NCBI GenBank assembly: GCA_017354895.1
Contig: CP071493.1
Location: 6,634,001 to 6,698,000 of the forward strand
Reading direction: 5' to 3'
Length of the DNA stretch: 64,000 bases
Source: Podospora comata
Taxonomy: Eukaryota; Ascomycota; Sordariomycetes; Sordariales; Podosporaceae
Made by a program: the position numbers and the translations under genes. This document shows, in pieces, positions 46,230-57,584 of this stretch; the stretch's first letter is position 1, and each line of letters opens with the position of its first letter. Below the pieces are notes generated by a model. That model was not told where the DNA came from and did not search any database. It saw only the letters and a list, made by a program, of their open reading frames with translations.

Positions 46230-47937
46230 ATGGCTTTCTTTCAGGGCTCTCTCCAGGAGGGGATCGGCGCGGCGTTGCAGCAGTCCAGGTCTGTTGTCTG
46301 TTTTGTAACCGGTATGTCATTGGTGTTATTCCAGATCTGGTCTCAAGTTGCTGACCTTATCATAGATGAGCAAGATGAAAGTCAAACATGGGAGAATGAG
46401 TATCTCAAGGAAGAAGAGGTGTGTTTTGGCGAACACTGCTTTTGGAAGCTCGTTTACTGACCGGACACATATCAGATCGTGGAATTGATGAAGTCCACTT
46501 CTGTGACACTTCGTTTGGTGGCCGGATCACAAGAGGAAGGCTTCCTCGCTCAGCTCTACCCATTGCCCAAGAAACCAACACTAGTGGTAATCAAGTAAGT
46601 GTTGGGTGCTGAGCGTACATTGAGGCATTCCTAACCAGGCTACCAGAAGCGGACAACTCAAAGAGTACATTGCTGCCGGTGTGCCCAAGGAACTATTCAT
46701 AGAAAGACTTCGCAAGGCCCTCGCTCCTGTTGAAGCTCCTCCACCACCGCCAACCCAGCCCGAGCCCGTTGCTTCCCCAAACGTTCCACCAGCAGCCCCC
46801 GTCGCGACTACCGCTTCCCAACCCGTCACAGCTTCACAACCAGCTCCCATCACAGAGTCCAACGCCAGCAGCTCAGGCCAAGCAACCCCGCCCACCTCCA
46901 ACGAACAATCCCACGCCCAATCCCTAGCAGCCCAAACCGCAGCCAGAATAGAACGCATGAAGAAGGCCGAAGCCGAAGCCAAAAAACGCCGCGAAGAAGA
47001 AGCCAAACGCCGCCGCGAAGAGAAGGGCAAAGCTGTCGAAGACCCAACCAAACCTCCCACCGCTCACAACGCCTACGCCGAAGCCCTCAAGAAGAAGCAA
47101 AAGGAAGCCAGGGAAGAACGCCAGCGAATCCTCAAACAAATCGAGGACGACAAAGCCGAGAGAAAAGCCCGCCAGGAAGCTCTCGAAGCCGAGAGGAAAG
47201 CCGCGGCGGAGGCTTCCACTGTCCCTCTTGCCCCCGCCAGCCAGCTTCTCCCGAGAACGAACAGAGTCTCTTCCCACGCCGCGATCCAAGTCAGGCTATT
47301 CGACGGGTCTACCCTCCGCAGCCGGTTCTCTAGCACGGATACTTTGAAAGATGTTCGGCAGTTCGTGACAGAAAATCGAAAAGACGGGAAAGAACCCTTC
47401 AACTTCAAGATTTTGCTCACGCCGCTGCCTAGTAAGACGGTCGATGTGACAGAGGAGGAGAAGACGTTGCAGGAGCTGGAGCTGACACCCTCGGCAACAT
47501 TGATTTTGCTCCCGGTGCCAAAGTACTCGTCTGCTTACTCTCGCAGTAGCGGTAGCTCGGCCGCTTCGACGACTTCGGCAGGGGAAAGGGGGGGTATCTT
47601 CCAGCGGTTCATCGGATTCATTCTGTTCGTTGCCAGTTTGATAGGCGGCTTTTTCTCGACGCTGTTTAGTACTTCTGGTCCTGTGGGTGGTGAGCAGGAG
47701 TCGGATGGGGATGACACACCTAGGCAGCAGAGTCCGAATCGTGGGGAACGACAAGGGCAAGCAGCAGGAGGTGATCGTCGTATAGGCGGGCTGGAGAGTG
47801 TGAGGAGGAGGGGTGAGCAGCAGTTTTATAACGGGAATTCGGTAAGTTGACTTTGACATGCAAACTTCAAGGGAGAATACGTTTACCAACATAGATCACA
47901 GACGAACTTTGAACCGAGACCGGATGATGAAGAATAG
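46230..47937 (+). CDS. UBX-domain ER protein, UBXN4/erasin type
   Basis: Exons 46230-46311, 46366-46418, 46476-46594, 46647-47841 and 47902-47937 give 494 residues. The N-terminal 130 residues match the thioredoxin-like region of UBXN4 (FFQGSLQEGIGAAL, SVVCFVTDEQDES, LKEYIAAGVPKELFIERL). A Pro/Ala-rich linker and a long charged coiled coil (about 200-280, KRREEEAKRRREEK) follow. The UBX domain, at about 295-375 (IQVRLFDGSTLRSRF, LTPSATLILLPV), should bind p97/Cdc48. A hydrophobic hairpin at about 400-425 (FIGFILFVASLIGGFFSTLF) fits an ER-membrane anchor, so a role in ER-associated degradation is inferred. The 36-nt last exon (TNFEPRPDDEE) is chosen over a nearer acceptor because it gives a charged, conserved-looking tail. 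Confidence 0.9.
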
Positions 47938-48370
47938 GAGTTTGATATTTTGTTTTGGCAGCCAGTAGGATTTTGACTTGGTTTGATGGTGTCCAGGGGT
48001 AGGGGGGATTTAGGTAGTTGATCAGTTCAACCGAATGGATTCTTGCTGCTGTTTTTTTGCTCAACCTCAAGAAAAAGCGCAAAAATCCAAATCACAGGGG
48101 TATTAATTTGTTGTTGTTGTCCAAGACAGGCTGATGTTTGCGCCGCCGAGTGGTAGTTGGTTATAATGTACAAGTGAGTTGTGAGATGACTGGCTCTCGC
48201 ATGTGGGTTGTCAAACTTGTGGTAAAGACAAGTCTTCCACCTTGAACGCTACCGCACCATCTCACAAAACTCAACAATCCTCCCCTTCAAAGCTTGTAAC
48301 GATCGTAGTTTTTCAACCATCAAAGCCTCTCTCTCTCATCCCTTGACTCCCCAGCACCAAGACCTAAAAC
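47938..48370. other. Convergent intergenic region
   Basis: 433 bp between the stop codons of the UBX gene and MIX17; holds both 3' UTRs. Nothing else seen. Confidence 0.65.
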
Positions 48371-48911
48371 TTAGTACTGAGAAGCAGCCTGCTGGCAAGC
48401 CTTAAGCTGCTCGAGGTACCACCCGCAAATCTGCATGTTCCCCTGGTTGTCATCCATGCACTTTGTGAACTGGGTCGTCGCGCCCTTGCAGTTGTCGCCC
48501 CAGGTCTGGTTTTGCTGGCTGGCGGCCGAGTTGGCCTGGTCGACGGGGTCGGCAGCGGCAGCGGAGGAGCCGCCGCCGAAGAGGGAGGAGATGCCGCCTC
48601 CGATTACGTGACCTACGGAAGAGCCGATGGCGACACCACTAGACATACTGTTAGTATCACGGATGTCAAAGGAGGGGAGGGGGAAGAGGGGGAGCATACG
48701 CAGCAGTAGAAGCCATCTGCGCCATCAGCCCTGGGCCCTGAGAGGTAGGGGCACCAGCGGTGGGAGCAGCGGCATTAGGGGCACCAGTTTGGGGACCGGC
48801 GTAGGTGGTTGCTGGGCGGGTTTGCTGCTGCTGGGTTGGGGCGGGGGCAGAGCGAGCGGGAACGGTAGGGCGCGCGGGGGCGCGAGCGGGACCACGGGAT
48901 TGGCGAGGCAT
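48371..48911 (-). CDS. mix17: MIX17 (CHCHD2/CHCHD10 family) mitochondrial protein
   Basis: Exons 48911-48700 and 48638-48371 give 159 residues (yeast Mix17, 156); the 61-bp intron has donor GTATGC and acceptor CTAG. The N-terminus is Arg/Ala/Pro-rich (MPRQSRGPARAPARPTVPAR), a plausible mitochondrial targeting segment. A Gly-rich hydrophobic stretch follows (GVAIGSSVGHVIGGGISSLF). The C-terminal CHCH domain has two exact CX9C motifs, Cys121/131 and Cys142/152, which form disulfides in the intermembrane space through Mia40 (family knowledge). The family is linked to respiration and cristae maintenance. Confidence 0.94.
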
Positions 48912-49629
48912 TTTGGTTTTTGGTTTGGAAGGGGGCGTGATTCAACGAGTGAATGTGTATGCGTGATTTGTGGGGTTGAGATGGTGAGGTTTGAGGTTGA
49001 GAGGTGTTGTCGGCGGGAAAAGAAATAGCGGCAGTTCGGATCGTCGGTATAAAGTCTAGATGAACGCGCCGGGCGGCCACGAGGACGGTATGGGGTTTTG
49101 CCATTGGCCACTCAGAGGCGGCGCTGAGCCTAGAAGCCAATAGAATGTTAAGGATTTGTTGGTCCCCTGCCGGTGGCGGGGCAAAGAAGAAGACCGGGGG
49201 TTAGGGTTTAGATAGCTGTGCTGGTATTACGGAGCAATTAAGAGAGAGAAATATGATTTGAATGCACGTATTTGGTCTTGGTCAAGACCTGGTGTGTAGT
49301 CTATTACGGCCGTCCACACCCCTAATCCCTCGGCCAACTTAAAGCTTCAGTGCTCCATCTCCTAACCAAATAATCAGAATGAACGCGCAGCTGACCCAAC
49401 TTCCGTGGATTGCCGTTGGGTATCTTGTGTTGTGTGACTTGAGCGGGTGTGAGACTCTAGAAATTGCCTCACTATGCCTCATGACCCAAGTTTTTCACGA
49501 TGAGACTCACGCTGAGGCTGTGTCACCTCGATGCTCATGGTTCCGCCGTAGAAGTGCTTGGGGGCAAGCTCTGATTTGCTGTCCACTTGGACTTAGCAGT
49601 ATGTTGATGTTGAACCCCTTGGGGAGCAT
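48912..49629. other. Promoter region of MIX17 and 3' flank of LRP1
   Basis: 718 bp, tandem minus-strand genes on both sides. Nothing coding recognised. Confidence 0.6.
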
Positions 49630-50295
49630 TCATTTCTTCTTCTTGGATCCATCACGCTTCGGCCGTTTGGTAATCTTGTTCCCAGCTTCTTCAGGACGAA
49701 CTTCTGCTGTTGAGTCCTCTGCAGGCCGCTTCTTTTCCGCAGCAGCCGTGGCGGCTTTGGCTTCGGCCTTCGCTTTTTCTTTGGCAATCAGCTCCGTCAG
49801 CTTGTTCTTGATGTCCTTGTTGTCGGCCTATGAAGCGTGTTAGTCATGGTCGGTACTTATAAGTAGTGGACATGAAAACGCCGAGCATACCAAATCATTC
49901 CTGACAAAGCGAGCCACCGCCTCGGTGTTGACCGTGTTTTCACGCTCTTCTGGGGGTGACTCGAGTTTCTGGATCTTCTCAAAGTACTGCCTGACGCGGG
50001 TTAACTCTGTGAAAACGGGATGGCTTTTTGCATCAACTCCATTTAGGCGCAACGACGCTGAAGTGAATGTCAGTAAGTGACCGGTGAATTCTCAAGTATG
50101 GTAGGTGTGTATCTTACAAAATATAAGTGACTCAATCGCATAGCACACCAAGACATAAAGCTTGGCCTTGTCGAGAAGTGGCATCTTGGACGAAACATCG
50201 CCGACATCACTCAAAAGTGGTTGAAGTACTTCTTGGAGTGTGTTGAGGTCCAGCTCCAGCTGTTGCAACTCTGGTGTCAGGTCGCTGACGTCCAT
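49630..50295 (-). CDS. lrp1: Exosome cofactor LRP1/RRP47 (C1D family)
   Basis: Exons 50295-50118, 50057-49891 and 49827-49630 give 180 residues (yeast Lrp1, 184); introns are 60 and 63 bp. The N-terminal C1D/Sas10 helical domain is clear (MDVSDLTPELQQLELDLNTL, KAKLYVLVCYAIESLIFSSL, RLNGVDAKSHPVFTELTRVR, QYFEKI). In yeast it binds Rrp6 and guides the nuclear exosome to snoRNA and 5.8S precursors. The C-terminal 65 residues are Lys/Ala/Glu-rich and end GSKKKK, an RNA-binding and nuclear-targeting tail. The start at 50295 is the only ATG before the conserved block. Confidence 0.93.
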
Positions 50296-51010
50296 CGTGG
50301 ATGCGATTCGGGTGAGCTTGACACGAAAACCACTAATGTCTGTCTGTAGTAGATCGAGACTTGAGCTCAATAAGTTGCCGAGTGTGGTTTGATGAATGAA
50401 GTCGTCGAAGTTAGATGTACCGTCTGTTTTTGCTGAAAGCCGTCGTTTGAACGTGACCCACACTGCAAAAATATCGACAGGGGTGTTTGTTCTCGGCCCA
50501 AGCCGCTGGGAGTGGGCGTGGGGAAGCCTAAACGGCGTGCCTGGCATCGCTTATCTTATCAGCGCCTTTATGCACTGCAGTCTGCAGCTGAAACCAGCGT
50601 GGGGCACAGCTCGATAAGCCGCTGGCCGCTCATCTAGGAGATCCAACAGGGCAGTCAACCATCTGATAGATCCGCTCATAAATGATGATATCATGTATCC
50701 AAAGCTACCTTCTTCCTCTCGTAACTTGGTATTTTCACACGGCGTTATCATACAGAATCAAACTTGGTTTGGCTTATTCACATTCCAGAGGTGACACAAA
50801 CTCTTTCTAGGTCTTGTTCTTACCACACCCTCACTGTTCCACGAGCCAGCACACTGAAGGACACTCAAACTTCAATTCCCAACGACAACCTGGAGCGTAT
50901 GTTGTCATCTCCAGATCGACAACACCCCACCGTCTGAAAAGTCACTTGCTCGGATCGTTCAACTTCAACAGAGCACATCTACAGGCAACTACCTAACGGA
51001 CCTCCAAAAC
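50296..51010. other. Divergent promoter of lrp1 and the TRP channel gene
   Basis: 715 bp between divergent starts. Leader-like C/A-rich sequence (cacaccctcactgttccac) precedes the channel ATG. No ORF of note. Confidence 0.6.
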
Positions 51011-53568
51011 ATGGGCGGCCGCCGGCGCCCGGGTGCCACGACCGGTGCCGGGTCCGCAGCCGGAGTTCACATTCAAATCCAGGAGCCCCCTGAACGGCGG
51101 CCCTTGCTCCCTCATCGCGCCACCTTCCCACACCGGACCGACGAGCAGGTCTTCAGTTGCTTCAGCTATAACACAAGCACTCACAAGCACCTTCCCGTTT
51201 ATAACAACATTCATCGAATCAGACGCGACATCATCTCAGTAGTGGAAGACTATCTCAGTCTCGATCAGCTCCGTGATGTGCGCATCAACATCAGCGTTAT
51301 CCGGCCTTTGGTGGACAAGCTCTACGAACAGGACGATATCTCCATCGTCTACTGTTTATTGGTCAACAGAGCCCAGTTTCTGAACGAACAGAAGCATCTC
51401 AGCAACAGACAAAATGTCAACTCAACACGCGCCATGCTGTGCGAGCTCATTGCCACCCGTATTCTCAGACGGTTCAATGAGGACAATGACGGGCCGGATA
51501 ACCTGCTTGTTCTGGCGCACATCTTGATTGCTGGGTTTGAGCCATTTCAAAATGCCCCCGAAGAGATCAGGAGGGAGGTGCAGGCTAGTACAGCATGGCA
51601 TAAGACACTTCCGGCTTTGGAAGTGGCTATCCTAAGTGAGGCCAGAATATTTCTTGCCAGTACTAGTTGCCAAAAAGTGTAAGTCTCTCCCATCTGTCAA
51701 GGTCAGAGAAACAGTGCTGACTGAAATCAGGGTTGATGCCATCTATGACGGCCGCGTGATTTACACGCCTTCGAGTTACATGGACTTGATTGCAGACAGA
51801 TACAAACAGCGGCCTATCTCCTTGTACAATCCCCGAGAAGCGCCATTATTGAACCAGTATCGTCTTTTGGTTCCACGGACCAGAAATTACCTCGAGATTA
51901 TGCAGTTCTTTATTTTGTTGGCGTTATACGTCGTGTTTATGGCCGAGAGAGATCCCACACAGTTCAGCAAGCTCGAGATCTGTTTTACGGTGTACGCCAT
52001 GGGATGGGTTCTGGATCAGTTCGCCACCTTACTAGAGCACGGATGGTATGTCTAGACCGAGTCTATTGCTACTTTGTCAGTGTCCTGGCTGACAGTCTAA
52101 TCCAGGCACGTATACGCCCAAAATCTTTGGTCGTTTCTCGACGTCGGTTTTGCCTTCATTTACTGGATCTACGTGTTCCTCCGCATATATGGCTGGAAGA
52201 CTGGAAATGCCGAAGCTGATCAGCAAGCTCTTGACGTCCTTGCCATGGGGGCACCGGTCCTTGTGCCGCGGTTGGCGTTCAACCTTCTCTCTGACAATAT
52301 TGTATTCCTATGTCTACGGTCCATGATGTCTGACTTTGCGCTGGTGACTGCGTTGGCCATTTGGTGCTTTTTCGGGTTCTTGCTGTCGCTTATGTGGCTC
52401 GGAAACGACGCATACTCGCCTTTGTAAGTAACTACATACCTAGATCCCAACCTGCCGCTAGCTAACCATTCTCCAGTGTCATTAGCAAGTGGATGATATA
52501 CATCTGGTTTGGACTGGACGGATCAGGGATCCATCACTCGGTTTGTTGTCTTCGTCTTGGTCAGTTGTCACGGTACTAACAACAGACCAGATTGAGTTTC
52601 ACAAGATATTGGGACCAGCTCTTATGGTAGCTTTCGCTTTCTTGGGCAACACCCTCTTCCTCACCATCCTCGTATCGATGCTCTCGACCACATTTGGCAC
52701 CATCGTCACCAACGCCCCGGCCGAGATTCAGTTCCGCCGGGCCGTACTTACCCTTGAGGGTGTCAAAGGCGATGCCATTTTCGCCTATCAACCACCATTT
52801 AACCTCATCGCCATCTTCATCCTCGTACCCCTGAAATTCCTCGCCTCGCCGAGATGGTTCCACAAAATCCACGTCGCGAGTGTCCGTCTGCTCAACCTCC
52901 CCCTCCTCCTGTTCATCGCCGTCGCCGAGCGTAGAGCACTCTGGCCCGGTACCCCAGGAGGTCCACCTACCCAACTCACATCTTTCGTCAAAGCCCAAAA
53001 GAAATCCGGGCTTCACTTCTGGGAAAGATGGAGAATCACCTCCCATAGCGATATCTCGACTGTGTTCGAAGTACCACCACCGGAGTCGGTCCTCGAACAA
53101 ATAACCACCGATGACGACCTAACGCGGCACTTGATCCGGAGGCAGTTCGCCAGAGGAAACAGCCACATAGACTCAGTGGCATCAGAAGCGAGGAAGCAAG
53201 CTGCCCAGACGGCGGCGGCAACGACGGCTGTGGCAACGGCTGCGGGAGGTGCGGCGCCGGGAGGCCCCAAACCTTTGAGCAGACGTGATAGCATCGCGCC
53301 GTTTCCTGGGTTGAGAGCAGAGCTCCAGGAGGTGCTTAGTGAGAGTGATGAAATGAGCAATATTACCGCGAGGTTGGAGGCGTTGGAGGAGAGCACGCAG
53401 AGGATAGAGGAGTTGTTGGAGAGGTTAGTTGGTGTGAAGCAGGGGAAGAGCCCGAGGATCGAGCAAGAGGATGATGGTGTTTCAGAAGCGGGATCGCCGT
53501 CTGGGTCGAGGAAAGAGTCGGTTGCGGTTTCGTCAGAGCATGATCCTGGCGAGAGTCCATGGATATAA
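51011..53568 (+). CDS. yvc1: Vacuolar TRP-type calcium channel, YVC1 family
   Basis: Exons 51011-51678, 51731-52045, 52106-52423, 52477-52540 and 52591-53568 give 780 residues (yeast Yvc1, 675). Introns are 50-60 bp. The N-terminal 280 residues are soluble and match TRPY linkers (SLDQLRDVRINISVIRPLVD, DNLLVLAHILIAGFEPFQ). Six membrane spans follow, including NYLEIMQFFILLALYVVFMA, LWSFLDVGFAFIYWIYVFL, LAFNLLSDNIVFLCLRSM and the inner helix near LMVAFAFLGNTLFLTILVSM. The pore lies in the WMIYIWFGLDGSG region, split by an intron. The C-terminus has an Ala-rich stretch, a coiled coil (ITARLEALEESTQRIEELLE) and an acidic cluster (EQEDD) like the one that mediates Ca2+ activation in Yvc1. It probably releases Ca2+ from the vacuole on osmotic or mechanical stimulus (family knowledge). 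Confidence 0.94.
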
Positions 53569-54558
53569 AAGTACTACCCATTGCGTGTTGAAAGACTTAT
53601 GGAAGCATGGCGTTGGAGCTATGGGAATATGCTTATGTATGGGGTAGTAGATTAGAGGCTTGGTGGCAGCGTTGTCTTTAGGGTTCGTTTATCATATCAA
53701 GATGAGTGAATAACTTGTCCGATTCATCTGATCCTCTGCCATTTACACTTCCATTTTGTCTAAGCAGGAGGAGCAAACAGGCAACAACTGCATCCCAAGA
53801 CTATTGCCTGTGTCACAACGCGCTTCTGACACTTCTCAGTTGCCGACTGACATACTCCTCTCTTTTACACTCATGACATCTGGCCAAGCAGCCCACAACT
53901 CAAAACTATATCACTTGTCCTCGTTACGACCTTAGGGGACAGTACGATAGAAATTACATGAGAATGCTGGTGAAGAATCGGCATGGATTTCGCTGGGGGT
54001 TGGGGCCGAGTAGGCAGGACAGGGGGAGGGATTTTACTTGTCTTATTCGTGAGATATATATTGGCATCATCTAAGAGGGACAGCGGAAGGCAAAGATGAT
54101 ATCGGTTGATATTTTGTACATTTTCTCTTCTTCATACAGACTCATGACATGTAATAGGTAGAGCCCATCCTTGGTGCAGCCTTCTACATGTTCAAGGCAC
54201 GTAGTTCCACTTTGGGAAAACCAACGACGCTATCACCGATGGCATGTCTCCTGTTTTTGCTTGCATTTTGTGAAATCTTATTGACCTGGTGCTGCTCATG
54301 TTAGAAGGATGATCAAGAAACTCATACTTGTCTCATGCTCATCACGTGCCCCACCCGCTGAAAAGTCCTTGTCAAAATTCCCGCTTGGTGCTCACTCTTT
54401 TCACACACATCAACCACTTACCAAATCCGGCCCAAAAGCGAAGCTATCCACTACTAGCTTCTTCTCTTTCTTTCTCAGCCAAGCACGGAAACACCAGACC
54501 GCCCCCCCACAGCAATAACCCCGTACCTATCAACAGACATTACATACACACCATCAAG
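53569..54558. other. 0.99-kb intergenic region
   Basis: Tandem plus-strand genes on both sides; holds the channel 3' UTR and the mtq2 promoter. The final 150 bases are a CA/CT-rich leader. No gene seen. Confidence 0.6.
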
Positions 54559-55317
54559 ATGCTCCCCACCCCCTCCACCTCCCACGTCCCCTACACCCTT
54601 GTCTACGAACCGGCAGAAGACTCCTTTCTCCTCCTCGACACCCTCTCCTCCCCCACCTCCCTCACCTTCCACACCTCCCACTTTCCCCCCTCATCCCCCA
54701 CCCCTCTAGTCCTCGAAATCGGTCCCGGCTCCGGCGTGGTCCTGGCCTTCCTCACCGCCCACGCCAACCACATCTTCTCCCGCCCCGACATCCTAACCCT
54801 CGGCATCGACATCAACTCCTTCGCCTGCGCCTCCACCGCCAAAACCGTCTCCCTCGCCTCCCAAGACCACCCCACAACATCAGGGGAATTTCTCTCCGCC
54901 GTCCATGGCGATCTGACTTCTTGCTTGAGAGGGAGACAAGTCGACGTCCTGGTCTTCAACCCTCCTTATGTTCCCACTGAAGATTTACCAGCCCTGCCTG
55001 AGAGGCTGAGGGAAAAGAAGGAGGGCAAAGTGACGTTTGAGGAGGAGTCTAAACTCTTAGAGCTGTCTTATGCAGGTGGGAAAGACGGGATGGAGACGAC
55101 GGATAGGGTTATCGACAGTTTGGGGGATGTCCTCAGCGAGCGGGGGGTCGCCTACTTGCTGTTGTGTGCGGGGAATAAGCCCGAGGCGGTGAAGCAGAGG
55201 ATTAGGGAGATGGACAATGCTGGGGAGGGGAGACGGTGGAAGGCGGAGACAGTAGGAACGAGTGGACGGCAGGCGGGGTGGGAGAAGTTGCAGATTGTGA
55301 GGATATGGAGGGAGTGA
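54559..55317 (+). CDS. mtq2: eRF1 glutamine methyltransferase, catalytic subunit MTQ2
   Basis: Uninterrupted frame of 252 residues (yeast Mtq2, 221). The Rossmann-type methyltransferase fold shows the SAM motif LEIGPGSGVVLAF (about 52-64), an acidic GIDINSFA and the N6-type catalytic NPPY at 134-137. The start YTLVYEPAEDSFLLLD matches the PxxDS motif of the HemK2/Mtq2 group. With its partner Trm112 the enzyme methylates the Gln of the GGQ motif of release factor eRF1, using S-adenosylmethionine (family knowledge). The ATG at 54559 (caagATG) is the first before the conserved VYEPAEDS block. Pro/Ser/Thr codons in the first 60 residues end almost only in C, unlike the later part. Confidence 0.93.
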   Translation: MLPTPSTSHVPYTLVYEPAEDSFLLLDTLSSPTSLTFHTSHFPPSSPTPLVLEIGPGSGVVLAFLTAHANHIFSRPDILTLGIDINSFACASTAKTVSLASQDHPTTSGEFLSAVHGDLTSCLRGRQVDVLVFNPPYVPTEDLPALPERLREKKEGKVTFEEESKLLELSYAGGKDGMETTDRVIDSLGDVLSERGVAYLLLCAGNKPEAVKQRIREMDNAGEGRRWKAETVGTSGRQAGWEKLQIVRIWRE

Positions 55318-55932
55318 GATGTTGAGGTTTGTGAAATCAGGAAATGGATGGGTTGCTCTTGAAAGCGTAATGCTGTGGATAAGAGTCGAAAAAAATACGG
55401 GAGGTTGAATTCTTAACATATCGTCATATGCCATGATCAATATATGGCATATATGTGTTTGATCGTATGGCAAATATATGAGTCCGAGTATCGAGGTGTC
55501 ATTGTTAACGGGTCCGTCCTACCCTCGGTGAGTAAGAACACTATGAATACAGGCCGTTTTGTCTCCTCCCCCATATATCAGAAAATCAAGAACGTACCCC
55601 TTGGCAGTCTTTTTGCAGTATCAAATCATCCATCCAATAACGCCAAATTCAGAATTCCCTGCCGCTTTTCAGGTCTCCGCTATGTTTTGTTGATGGTCAA
55701 AACGCAAAGAGTGCTGACGCACATATGTTGTGTGATCTCTCGTGTCTCCTCGTCCTCCTCCGGTGGATTTGTGCGCGCCTAGTCGAGCTGCTTCTGCCTG
55801 TCGCCATCGAATCGCCCATACGTTGCCGATGAAAAGCGCAGGTAGGGACGGACACCTTGGGCGCATTGTTTGGCAGCACCCCAACCAGCGGCCAGGTCCG
55901 TAGTCCAACCTGATGTCCCCAAGTTTCCCAGC
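55318..55932. other. Convergent intergenic region
   Basis: 615 bp between the ends of mtq2 and SmD1; AT-rich centre (55390-55520) with repeated atatg/catat words. No gene seen. Confidence 0.6.
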
Positions 55933-56573
55933 TTAACCCCTTCCTCTGCCACGGCCACCGCGACCGCCTCTTCCTCCACGCATGCCACGGCCACCGCGAC
56001 CGCCGCCTCTGGCACCACCACGATCCACCTCCTTGCGGGCCTTGTTCTTGGGCTTGGAAGAGTCGTCGATCAAGAGCGAGTCGAGGGGAAGCGAATCGGG
56101 GAGGATGTAATCTTTCGAGCTTGATGTTAGTAATTTGTCCTTTGAATTTTGTATTGGACCGCCAACTACTCACAACGAATGGTGCTTCCGCGCTACAGAA
56201 CCGGAACAGTCAGTGGCTTGTTCTTTGACGAGGTTTTGATTTCTAGAGCAATACGTACAACATTAAGAGTCTCCAGCTGAATCGTTTCTTGCCCGCGAGG
56301 CGTCATCTTGACATTTCGGAGCGCCGTGTTCATTTGTGGGGAGACGGAGGCGATAGTTCCAGAGATGATGGTGCCGCTATATACCTTCCCTATTAGCCTT
56401 CCGCTGACAGTATTCCTTGTAAGAGATTATTTTGTCGTACCCCTTCAGTTCAATCGTCACCGACTCGTTCTGGCATTTCATAAGAAATCTGGCGGCGAGA
56501 ATAATCGTTAGCTTTGGGCATTGCGCAAGGCTACTGCTGACTGGAGGGCCTATGCGTACCTGACGAGCTTCAT
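55933..56573 (-). CDS. smd1: Core spliceosomal protein SmD1
   Basis: Five exons: 56573-56560, 56488-56441, 56376-56259, 56192-56174 and 56111-55933, giving 125 residues (human SmD1, 119). The first coding exon is 14 nt and the fourth 19 nt. Sm1 motif: [20 protein letters not shown], then [20 protein letters not shown]. Sm2 region: [20 protein letters not shown]. The tail is RG-rich ([19 protein letters not shown]), the usual site of arginine dimethylation. SmD1 is part of the heptameric ring on U1, U2, U4 and U5 snRNAs. It is striking that a splicing factor's own gene is cut into such small exons. Confidence 0.95.
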
Positions 56574-57068
56574 CTTGGCGGTCTCTGAGTATTATCGAAG
56601 TATTAAGATAAAGGGCTCGTGGAAAGCTTGAGGGCTGATTTTCGCCGTTGTTTATCGTCTTGTTGGATCGCAATCGTTGGTCTTGCTGGAGATGGTGAAC
56701 AGTGGAGCTCTCAAGGTTGATGGCAGCGCGACGCGAAATTTGGAGCACGGGGCCGTGCACGTGCCCCCATTCCGGGTTAGGGTTGTTTGCAGTGCTGTTA
56801 ACTGCTTTACCACCACTGCTCTATTAAGGAGTACTATCTCCTGCCGTTCCACATCATATGCTTTTGAATTCTCCTCCAGTATGCATTGATGTATAGCCAA
56901 AATAGGCCCTGAAGCTACCATGGGTAATGTAGTACGCGCAGATCTAGACTAAGATGAGAGATCACCCCCAGACCAAACTTCGACTATGTACAACTACTTC
57001 TCGCTATGCGCCTTGATTGGTGTTTCTCTAAGCTGGTTTAGCTTATGGTACATAGGTGGCTCCCACAT
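56574..57068. other. Promoter of smd1 and 3' flank of pkr1
   Basis: 495 bp between tandem minus-strand genes. Nothing coding recognised. Confidence 0.6.
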
Positions 57069-57584
57069 TTATTTCTCCTTCTCGTTCTCATTCTCGGAGA
57101 CCTTCTCCCATTCATCCTCAGTGCTGACGCCGCTTTTAAGTCCCTGGCTAGATCCTGGCTCCTCCGCTGGTACCCTCAGCTTCAACTCGCCCTGGTTTTC
57201 TGCTGGCTCGACAACGGTGCTGACCGCCGCTGCTTCCGGTGTTGGCTTCTTCCCTTTGCCTAAGCTCGCCGTTGACTTCGATGCCTCCACCTCGGTCTCG
57301 CTGTCGTCGGAGGATGTTGGGATCTGAGCCGCCTTGGCCTTTCGCGCCTTCTCTTCCTCCTGTATTTGATGAATGATCAACTCGCCCGCGAACCAATTGA
57401 TAGACATCCACAGGCCGGCACAGATACCCGAGAGGATAATAAAGTGAATACTGTATGTGGCAAGCAACATGGCGGCCAACACCACCTGCAGGGCGGCAAA
57501 GGTGACATTCGTGGCTACAAGAAGCGTTGGCGTCGGTCCTGGGGTGAAGATGGACTCCCAAAGGTTCTGGAAAAACGAGGCCAT
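57069..57584 (-). CDS. pkr1: V-ATPase assembly factor PKR1
   Basis: Single uninterrupted frame of 171 residues (yeast Pkr1, 122). It starts MASFFQNLWESIFTPGPTPT, the family hallmark. Two membrane spans follow: about 21-42 (LLVATNVTFAALQVVLAAML) and about 47-66 (HFIILSGICAGLWMSINWFA). After an ELIIHQIQEEEKARKAK segment, the remaining 100 residues are acidic and Ser/Thr-rich and end in a Glu/Asn run (SENENEKEK). In yeast Pkr1 is an ER protein needed, with Vma12/21/22, to assemble the V0 sector. The longer acidic tail is the main difference from yeast. Confidence 0.93.
   Translation of the reverse strand: MASFFQNLWESIFTPGPTPTLLVATNVTFAALQVVLAAMLLATYSIHFIILSGICAGLWMSINWFAGELIIHQIQEEEKARKAKAAQIPTSSDDSETEVEASKSTASLGKGKKPTPEAAAVSTVVEPAENQGELKLRVPAEEPGSSQGLKSGVSTEDEWEKVSENENEKEK

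Noticed and set aside
47895-47901. Nearer acceptor (CATAG at 47894) for the last UBX-gene exon
   Set aside because: It would end the protein after ITDEL; the acceptor seven bases later gives the acidic TNFEPRPDDEE tail, which fits the family style better.
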